A DNA stretch of 5,677 nt, taken from NCBI GenBank assembly GCA_002407645.1, contig DHNU01000037.1, forward strand, positions 18,440 through 24,116. The letters are read 5' to 3'. Within the stretch, counting starts at the first letter, position 1; each line of letters opens with the position of its first letter. Below the pieces are notes generated by a model. The model was not told where the DNA came from, made no database searches, and was given only the letters and a program-made list of their open reading frames with translations. Origin of the DNA: Ruminococcaceae bacterium UBA5408 (GTDB lineage Bacteria; Bacillota; Clostridia; Oscillospirales; Acutalibacteraceae). The translations under genes were made by a program, and so were the position numbers. Below, piece by piece: positions 1 to 4,987 of the stretch.

Positions 1-41
1 CCATGCATATGCTTATTTGTTTTGGAGGTATTATTACTCAT
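1..41 (-). CDS. Start of a second ABC exporter subunit (partial, runs off left edge)
   Basis: An ATG at 41-39 overlaps the TGA of the preceding ABC exporter gene in an ATGA junction. It is preceded by a perfect AGGAGG (49-54 on the plus strand as CCTCCT) with a 7-nt spacer. Only 13 full codons are visible, reading MSNNTSKTNKHMH, a polar, His/Met-containing start. In clostridial operons of this layout (MarR, ABC subunit, ABC subunit) the second exporter subunit often begins with a polar Gly/Met/His-rich tail before the first membrane helix, which fits what little is seen. The overlap implies translational coupling and 1:1 synthesis with its neighbour. That it is the partner half-transporter is inferred from context and from the degenerate ATPase site next door; the 13 residues alone do not prove it. 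Confidence 0.7.
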   Translation of the reverse strand, partial: MSNNTSKTNKHMH

Positions 42-2263
42 GCCAATTCCTCCTTTGAAAGCTGTGAACTTGCAATTTCGTAATAGGTTGGACAAGATTT
101 GAGAAGTTCTTTATGAGTACCGATTCCGACAATTTTTCCTTCATTGAGTACAATAATTTGGTCTGCATCCATGATTGTACCGACACGTTGTGCAACAATA
201 AGTATTGTACTTTCGCTTGTGTGTTTTTTCAGTTCATGACGCAATGCTGCGTCTGTTGCAAAATCAAGAGCTGAAAAGCTGTCATCAAAAATATAAATCG
301 GAGGATTTTTTACAAGAGCGCGTGCAATTGACAGCCTTTGTTTTTGGCCGCCCGACACATTAACTCCCGCTTGAGCAATTTCTGAATTGTATTCTCCGGG
401 CAATTTACTGATAAAATCGGATGCCTGTGCTATTTCTGCTGAGGACTTAATTGTTTCCTCATCGGCATCTTCTGAACCGTAAGTTAAATTACTTTTAATT
501 GTACCCGAAAATAATATTCCTTTTTGCGGCACATATCCGATTTGTTCGCGAAGTTTATGCTGAGTTATATCCTTTACATTTACTCCGTTAATCAAAACTT
601 CACCGGAAGTTACATCATAAAACCGCGGTATTAACTGAACTAAAGTTGATTTTCCCGAACCTGTTGAACCGATAAAAGCGGTGGTTTCTCCCGGCTTTGC
701 GGTAAAAGTAATATGTTCAAGCACATTTTCTCCCGCGCCGCTATAACGAAAACTCACGTTTTTAAACTCGACATACCCCATCTTATCTTCTTTAAACTCT
801 TTTGGATTTTGAGGGTCTTTAATAGAAGGTTCAACCGAAAGCACTTCGTAAATTCGGTCACCCGAAACAGCGGCTCTCGGTATCATAATGAACATTATTG
901 AAATCATTAAAAAGCTCATTATTACCTGCATTGCATATTGTAAAAAAGCCATCATATCGCCGACTTGAAGTGCAGATGCCGCGATTTTATCCGCTCCAAC
1001 CCAGACAACCAAAACCTGTATAAGGTTCATAATCAGCATCATTAAAGGGAACATCAATATAATAATTCTGCTAACATAAAGCGTATTATCGGCAAGGTCT
1101 TTATTTGAATTATTGAAACGTTCTGCCTCAAATTTTTGAGTTCCAAAAGCCCTTATGACCATTAAGCCGTTTAAATTTTCTCTTGATACCAAATTTAGTT
1201 TATCAATCAATTTTTGAACTATTTTGAATCTCGGTACAGCAATACTGAAAATAACGGATATCAATCCTATTATTAAAATACAAGCAAGCGCTATTACCCA
1301 ACTCATTGAAATAGATTTGTTTAAAGCCATAATAATACCGCCAACTCCCATAATAGGAGCATAGCATATCATTCTTATAGCAAATACCATCATCATTTGT
1401 ATTTGCGTAACATCGTTTGTTGTACGTGTTATCAACGAAGCTGTTGAAAATTTGTCAAATTCATGGTTGGAAAAACTTTCAACTTTTTTAAATATATCAC
1501 TTCTTAAATTTCTTGCAGCACCTGAAGCAATTTTTGAACCTAAATAGCTTACAGAAATTGTTGCCGCTCCCCCAATCAAAGCTATAAGGAGCATAAAAGC
1601 ACCGATTTTAAAGATATAGTTAAATTGAATTTTATCTGTATCCATCCCGATTTCTTTGTAAAAGCCCCTGCAAAGAGATATCCCGCTCTGCATTAACATG
1701 GAATCAGGATTTTGAGCAGCCTTATCGTGAGCCTGTTTAACTGCTTCAGGCGGTAAATTTTCAATTATCGGAGTAAGGGAATATAGTTTAGTGATATCCA
1801 TTCCTTTGGATGATTTTTGGGATGTAGACAAACTTTTACCTTGTTTTTTCCCTAATTCATCAATGGTATTAATAAATGTCATTGATGCTTCCCCGAAAAT
1901 TTTATTAAGTTCCGAATCATCATTTGTACTTTTCACATAAATATCTTCACTTTTCAGAAGTGGATATTTTTTTAAATATCCATCATATTCCCTACCGCTG
2001 TCGGATGAAGATATTCTTTTAAAACTATTGTTTACTTCTTTTTTCTGTCCGTCAGTCATAAAATTCTCAATAAAATTAAATCCTTTTACACTTAGAGCCT
2101 CAGGTACGGCTGTTTCTATTCCACCCTGCTGAATACCTACATTTACGATTTTTGACATAAAGTTCGGAAGATTTAGGTCACACATAGCTTGTCCGAAAAG
2201 CAAAATAATCGAAATTAGAAGTGAAAAAGCAAATGGCTTTAAATATTTCGATAGCTTTGTCAT
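38..2263 (-). CDS. ABC exporter half-transporter (fused membrane and ATPase domains), degenerate subunit of a heterodimer
   Basis: Multidrug-type ABC exporter subunit, 741 aa, predicted in the cytoplasmic membrane and driving export with ATP. Membrane helices are near residues 11-30, 213-240, 295-343 (two), 398-425 and 436-462. The ATPase domain starts near 497, with Walker A GSTGSGKST (532-540), Q-loop Q580, signature NVSGGQKQR (635-643), Walker B IYIFDD (656-661) and D-loop SALD (664-667). The catalytic Glu after Walker B is Asp661 and the switch His is Gln692 (AQRVGTI), so this subunit's own ATP site should be weak or non-hydrolytic, as in the degenerate site of BmrC/BmrD-type heterodimers. 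The protein is about 150 aa longer than a usual 580-aa half-transporter because of a large polar segment between helices 1 and 2, predicted outside the cell. It follows marR by 38 bp (GGAAG at about 11 nt from the ATG) and overlaps the next gene by 4 bp. The substrate is unknown. Confidence 0.95.
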   Translation of the reverse strand: MTKLSKYLKPFAFSLLISIILLFGQAMCDLNLPNFMSKIVNVGIQQGGIETAVPEALSVKGFNFIENFMTDGQKKEVNNSFKRISSSDSGREYDGYLKKYPLLKSEDIYVKSTNDDSELNKIFGEASMTFINTIDELGKKQGKSLSTSQKSSKGMDITKLYSLTPIIENLPPEAVKQAHDKAAQNPDSMLMQSGISLCRGFYKEIGMDTDKIQFNYIFKIGAFMLLIALIGGAATISVSYLGSKIASGAARNLRSDIFKKVESFSNHEFDKFSTASLITRTTNDVTQIQMMMVFAIRMICYAPIMGVGGIIMALNKSISMSWVIALACILIIGLISVIFSIAVPRFKIVQKLIDKLNLVSRENLNGLMVIRAFGTQKFEAERFNNSNKDLADNTLYVSRIIILMFPLMMLIMNLIQVLVVWVGADKIAASALQVGDMMAFLQYAMQVIMSFLMISIMFIMIPRAAVSGDRIYEVLSVEPSIKDPQNPKEFKEDKMGYVEFKNVSFRYSGAGENVLEHITFTAKPGETTAFIGSTGSGKSTLVQLIPRFYDVTSGEVLINGVNVKDITQHKLREQIGYVPQKGILFSGTIKSNLTYGSEDADEETIKSSAEIAQASDFISKLPGEYNSEIAQAGVNVSGGQKQRLSIARALVKNPPIYIFDDSFSALDFATDAALRHELKKHTSESTILIVAQRVGTIMDADQIIVLNEGKIVGIGTHKELLKSCPTYYEIASSQLSKEELA

Positions 2264-2301
2264 ATATAATTGAGTCTTCCTTTCATTTTAAAACAGTTAT
2301 T

Positions 2302-2745
2302 CTATTGCATATCTTCGATTATATAACACAATTTGTTTAAAAGCTTAATAAGAGTTTCAGTATCTTCACTCCCGAGTTCACATATAATTTTGTCAAATCC
2401 GCCAATAAAACGCTCAGTCGCATCTTTTAGCTTTTCACGTCCTTTTTGAGTAAGACTTATATATACCATTCTGCGGTCTTCTTTTGTAATCTTACGTTCA
2501 ATGTATCGCTTTTTGTCAAGCGAATTCAGCATTTGAGAAACCGCAGGCTTGCTCATTTCGCAAATAGAACTTAGTTTTGAAGGTTTTATTCCTTCTTCAT
2601 TATCACTCTTTTTACTGAGTTCTTGTATTTGATGCAGCATCAAAAACTCGCCTTGAGAAATTTTGCATACATTCGGAAACCACTTATGAATGTTCCTCAG
2701 TCTTATTAGAGCTTTGAGTAAATTTTTCCGTTGTGGAACTTGCAT
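2302..2745 (-). CDS. MarR-family transcriptional regulator
   Basis: Winged-helix DNA-binding protein of 147 aa, a usual MarR length, expected to act as a dimer. The helix-turn-helix lies around residues 53-78, with recognition helix SKPAVSQMLNSLDKK. The wing follows at about 82-99 and contains the family hallmark DRRMVYISLT. The N- and C-terminal helices (about 6-28 and 104-146) would form the dimer interface. The start is supported by AGGGGTG just upstream of the ATG. It is the first gene of a unit with the ABC exporter genes, and a perfect inverted repeat overlaps its own promoter. The simplest reading is a repressor of itself and the exporter, released by a ligand that is probably an exported compound. 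The ligand cannot be read from the sequence. Four Cys are present (27, 62, 122, 140), with Cys62 inside the DNA-binding region, so redox sensing is possible but unsupported. Confidence 0.95.
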   Translation of the reverse strand: MQVPQRKNLLKALIRLRNIHKWFPNVCKISQGEFLMLHQIQELSKKSDNEEGIKPSKLSSICEMSKPAVSQMLNSLDKKRYIERKITKEDRRMVYISLTQKGREKLKDATERFIGGFDKIICELGSEDTETLIKLLNKLCYIIEDMQ

Positions 2746-2763
2746 TTAGCACCCCTATCTTCA

Positions 2764-2802
2764 AATAGTTTATAATATAAACATTTAACTACATAAACTA
2801 TT
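2764..2802. promoter_or_regulatory. Probable MarR operator (nested inverted repeats)
   Basis: AATAGTTTAT (2764-2773) is perfectly repeated in inverse as ATAAACTATT (2793-2802), with a 19-bp spacer. The second arm abuts the -10 box of the marR promoter. One arm overlaps a perfect 15-bp palindrome, GTTTATAATATAAAC (2768-2782), which lies in the transcribed leader. A further symmetric pair, ACTAT/ATAGT (2797-2801 and 2806-2810), spans the -10 box itself. Binding of a dimer here would block initiation. Assignment to this MarR is inferred from position; AT-rich DNA gives some symmetry by chance, but a 10-bp perfect arm pair next to a promoter is more than expected. Confidence 0.65.
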
Positions 2803-2830
2803 ATTATAGTAAGTTTTTTTTATTAGTCAA
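2803..2830 (-). promoter_or_regulatory. Promoter of the marR-ABC exporter unit
   Basis: On the minus strand a -35 box TTGACT (2830-2825) is separated by 16 bp from a perfect -10 box TATAAT (2808-2803), a near-consensus housekeeping-sigma promoter. The predicted start is near 2796, giving a leader of about 50 nt to the marR ATG. The leader contains the operator palindromes and the AGGGGTG ribosome site. A promoter this strong would need repression, in line with the overlapping operator. Confidence 0.8.
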
Positions 2831-2841
2831 GTATTAAAAAC

Positions 2842-2981
2842 AGGTTCTTTAACAATTGCTCCGGTAAATTAATATTTACATAATCAGCTGCCTTTTTCCC
2901 CTTCCGCATAAGATAGCAGCTTGGTTTTTTTCCAAGCTCATTATGTGGGAAGTGAAAACCCCAACATTTAATATAGAACCT
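2842..2981. other. Unassigned structured intergenic element (ncRNA, leader or small repeat)
   Basis: This 140-bp element lies between the mrp terminator and the marR promoter. Outer arms AGGTTCT (2842-2848) and AGAACCT (2975-2981) are perfectly complementary. Inside is a hairpin GTAAAT-TAAT-ATTTAC (2864-2879). There is also a long imperfect hairpin with arms 2901-2911 and 2941-2952, capped by AGCTTGG-T7-CCAAGCT (2918-2938). A competing 6-bp helix AGCTGC/GCAGCT (2886-2891 with 2916-2921) would exclude the cap. It is more GC-rich than its flanks. I recognise no known riboswitch, T-box, 6S or SRP RNA motif. The closing arms could equally be short terminal inverted repeats of a non-autonomous repeat, but no target duplication is visible. 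The sense strand is unclear: one G-U pair favours a plus-strand RNA, whereas a GTTTTT run after the 3' arm favours the minus strand. Confidence 0.35.
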
Positions 2982-2997
2982 TAAATAAATAAAGTAT

Positions 2998-3038
2998 AAA
3001 AAACAACTGTCCTATCTGAATAAAACAGATGGGACAGT
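2998..3038 (-). terminator. Intrinsic terminator of mrp
   Basis: Read on the minus strand, the arm ACTGTCCCATCTG (3038-3026), a 7-nt loop and the arm CAGATAGGACAGT (3018-3006) form a stem of 7 + 5 bp with one C-A mismatch. The stem is followed within two bases by six T (3003-2998). It begins 20 bp past the mrp stop codon. The opposite strand folds slightly better (G-U instead of the mismatch) but has no T-run, so it is probably one-directional. It insulates the mrp transcript from the marR unit. Confidence 0.85.
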
Positions 3039-3057
3039 GTAAATTATAATTTATAAA

Positions 3058-3891
3058 TTATATCTTTTCTACCGCATCAGCAGCTTTTTCAAGCCAAGGA
3101 GCATTTACAAGTTCAACCAAACCCATATCGCAGTTCTTTGCAACTTCTGAATCCAGCGGACATTGACCGAGAACCTTAAGTCCGTATTTAGCGGCATTTT
3201 CTTCAACATGGCTTTCACCGAAAGCCTTTATTATTTTGCCGCAGTCAGGACATTTTACATAGCTCATGTTTTCAACTATTCCGATAATAGGAACATTCAT
3301 CATTTTAGCCATGTTAACCGCTTTTGCAACAATCATGGAAACAAGTTCCTGCGGTGAAGTTACTATGATAATACCGTCAAGAGGTATCGACTGAAATACT
3401 GTAAGCGGTACATCCCCTGTTCCCGGAGGCATATCAACAAACATATAATCTACATCTTTCCAAATAACATCTGTCCAAAACTGTTTTACAGTATTGGCAA
3501 TAATAGGGCCTCTCCAGACAACCGGAGCTGTTTCTTCGTCCAATAAAAGGTTAATGGACATAATGTCTATTCCTGTTTTTGTTTTAACCGGAAGAAGTCC
3601 GAGTTCGTTTCCCATAGCTTTTTGTTTTACACCAAAAGCTTTTGGAATGGACGGGCCTGTGATATCTGCATCAAGTACAGCAGTATGTTTTCCGCGTCTG
3701 TTTAAAAGTACAGCCATCATTGATGTTACCATACTTTTTCCTACGCCGCCCTTACCGCTTACAACACCAATAACCTTCTTTATTTTACTGAGTGAATTTG
3801 GTTTTTCAATAAAATCAGCCGGATTTGTTTTACGAGAAGAGCAGTTTTCGCTGCAGGAGCTGCAATCATGGTTGCAATTTTCTTCGCTCAT
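3058..3891 (-). CDS. mrp: Mrp/Nbp35-family iron-sulfur carrier ATPase
   Basis: P-loop ATPase of the MinD/Mrp group, 277 aa, cytosolic, expected to bind a [4Fe-4S] cluster as a dimer and deliver it to target enzymes (known for ApbC/Nbp35 relatives). It has the deviant Walker A GKGGVGKS (46-53), switch region DADITGPSIP (74-83) and Walker B with the family signature FVDMPPGTGD (151-160). The cluster-binding CxxC is Cys214-Pro-Asp-Cys217. A Cys-rich tail C6-x3-C10-x2-C13-x3-C17 precedes the ATPase domain, analogous to the extra N-terminal cluster of eukaryotic Nbp35 but with different spacing. The N-terminal MIP18-like domain of E. coli-type Mrp is absent. The start is supported by AAAGGA upstream of the ATG. 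It is probably monocistronic, with its own promoter and terminator, though read-through from gpsA is possible. The symbol is a family name; the exact client proteins are unknown. Confidence 0.95.
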   Translation of the reverse strand: MSEENCNHDCSSCSENCSSRKTNPADFIEKPNSLSKIKKVIGVVSGKGGVGKSMVTSMMAVLLNRRGKHTAVLDADITGPSIPKAFGVKQKAMGNELGLLPVKTKTGIDIMSINLLLDEETAPVVWRGPIIANTVKQFWTDVIWKDVDYMFVDMPPGTGDVPLTVFQSIPLDGIIIVTSPQELVSMIVAKAVNMAKMMNVPIIGIVENMSYVKCPDCGKIIKAFGESHVEENAAKYGLKVLGQCPLDSEVAKNCDMGLVELVNAPWLEKAADAVEKI

Positions 3892-3922
3892 TTAAATCAT
3901 CCTTTTAATTATTAATCGCTGA

Positions 3923-3934
3923 CGGCAATTGCCG
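3923..3934. promoter_or_regulatory. Perfect 12-bp palindrome in the mrp leader
   Basis: CGGCAATTGCCG is a perfect palindrome in an otherwise AT-rich leader, roughly 14-25 nt downstream of the predicted mrp start point and about 30 bp before the ATG. It could be an operator for a dimeric regulator or a 4-bp stem with an AATT loop in the RNA. No T-run follows on either strand, so it is unlikely to be a terminator for gpsA. The regulator is unknown. Confidence 0.4.
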
Positions 3935-3954
3935 AAAATTTATCAATTACTTAT

Positions 3955-3983
3955 ATTTTAATTTTATATACTAATTTTGTCAA
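3955..3983 (-). promoter_or_regulatory. Promoter of mrp
   Basis: On the minus strand a perfect -35 TTGACA (3983-3978) and a -10 TAAAAT (3960-3955) are spaced by the ideal 17 bp. The -35 box begins 16 bp past the gpsA stop codon. The predicted start near 3948 gives a leader of about 57 nt that carries the 12-bp palindrome and the ribosome site. Confidence 0.75.
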
Positions 3984-3999
3984 CTTTATTTTTTAATAT

Positions 4000-4956
4000 T
4001 TAAAATTCATTTTTAAGACTGCGTAAAAATAAATCAGAAAGTACGGTTTTTGGTTCTTTATCTCCATTTATTACCGTATCAACTGCCTTACAAATAGGAA
4101 GTTCTACATTATATTTTTGAGAAAGATTTAAAAGAGCCGTTGTAGTTGCAACACCTTCGGCAAGTTCGCCGTAATTTTCACCTTTTACATAAAGTTCGCC
4201 GAATTTTCTATTATGGCTGTACTGTGAAAACACGGTAGCCTCATAGTCACCAAGATGACTTAAACCGTACGCTGTAATTTCATTTCCGCCCATTGCCTTA
4301 ATAAGCCTTGCAATTTCCCTTGTTCCTCTTGACATTAAAGCACCTTTTAAGGCTGTGCGGTTTAACCCGTCGAGCATTCCTGCGGCAATTCCTATTACAT
4401 TTTTTGCTGCCGCGCCGACCTCATTTCCCAATAAGTCAGTGCCGTAATAAAAGCGAATTAAGTCACTTGAAAAGGCATTAACTAAATACTCCTTAACTTC
4501 AGCGCTTTCGCTGTCTATTACCATACAGTTCGGTATTCCCCGCAGAAAATTTTGAACATGTCCGGGGCCTACCCATATAGCACAAGGTAAATTCGGAACA
4601 TAATAAGACACAATTTGTGTAAGACGCATTCCCGTATCTGCTTCAATGCCCTTCATGCAGAGCACCATTATTTTGCCGTTTAGGTCGAAAACGGAAATTT
4701 CTTTCATCAGCGCACTGAAATTTTGCGATGAAATCGAAACAACTATAATTTCCGCTGTATCAACGGCTTTTTTTAGGTCTGTTGTAAGTTCAACTTTGTC
4801 ATCAAGAGTAACAAGTTCATTAGTCCTTTCCTTCATAAATCTTTCCATATTTTTTGAGCTTTTTCGGCCGTAAAGCATTACATTATGATGAAGTGTATTA
4901 AGATACCACGCAATAAAGCTTCCCCATCTGCCGCATCCTATAACAGAAATATTCAT
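4000..4956 (-). CDS. gpsA: NAD(P)-dependent glycerol-3-phosphate dehydrogenase
   Basis: Reduces dihydroxyacetone phosphate to sn-glycerol-3-phosphate, the backbone for phospholipids, in the cytosol. It has 318 aa, a normal length. The N-terminal Rossmann fold begins IGCGRWG (6-12). MKGIE (101-105) and GPGHVQNFLRGIP (130-142) occupy the places of the family's KG and GPSFAxExxxGxP motifs. The catalytic-domain motif GNEVGAAAKNVIGIAAGM (177-194) carries the presumed catalytic Lys185. It is followed by ALMSRGTREIARL (206-218) and LGDYEATVFSQYSHNRKFG (235-253), the counterparts of the substrate-binding RG and LGDLxxT...SRNRxFG regions. GCGRWG and GPGHVQ are departures from the textbook enzyme that I recall as typical of a Clostridia branch. 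The start is fixed by a strong GGGGGAG six to seven bases before the ATG. It lies 31 bp after the transglutaminase-like gene, probably in the same transcript. Confidence 0.93.
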   Translation of the reverse strand: MNISVIGCGRWGSFIAWYLNTLHHNVMLYGRKSSKNMERFMKERTNELVTLDDKVELTTDLKKAVDTAEIIVVSISSQNFSALMKEISVFDLNGKIMVLCMKGIEADTGMRLTQIVSYYVPNLPCAIWVGPGHVQNFLRGIPNCMVIDSESAEVKEYLVNAFSSDLIRFYYGTDLLGNEVGAAAKNVIGIAAGMLDGLNRTALKGALMSRGTREIARLIKAMGGNEITAYGLSHLGDYEATVFSQYSHNRKFGELYVKGENYGELAEGVATTTALLNLSQKYNVELPICKAVDTVINGDKEPKTVLSDLFLRSLKNEF

Positions 4957-4987
4957 TTTTTCTCCCCCTATATATTTAAAGGTCTTT

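Noticed and set aside
713..901. Short plus-strand open frame antisense to the ABC exporter; similar ones at 3163-3357, 4646-4873 and 5217-5468
   Set aside because: All are opposite well-supported genes, without ribosome sites or familiar sequence.
2260..2286. 8-codon mini-ORF whose TGA overlaps the ABC exporter ATG
   Set aside because: It has no ribosome site of its own; the overlap is most simply chance, although coupling cannot be excluded.
2771..2776. TATAAT on the plus strand as a promoter for a rightward transcript
   Set aside because: No -35 box at the proper distance; the match is part of the AT-rich palindrome in the marR leader.
2823..2909. 28-codon minus-strand ORF (MRKGKKAADY...) in the structured element, also 21-codon and 8-codon ORFs at 2876-2941 and 2941-2967
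   Set aside because: None has a good ribosome site, they overlap each other, and the 28-codon one runs into the marR -35 box. Kept only as a hint that the element may be a gene remnant or a repeat.
2918..2938. AGCTTGG/CCAAGCT hairpin as a terminator
   Set aside because: The T-run is in the loop, not after the stem, on either strand.
3494..3895. 133-codon plus-strand open frame
   Set aside because: It lies wholly antisense to mrp, which has clear ATPase motifs; no ribosome site or recognisable protein. It is a shadow frame.
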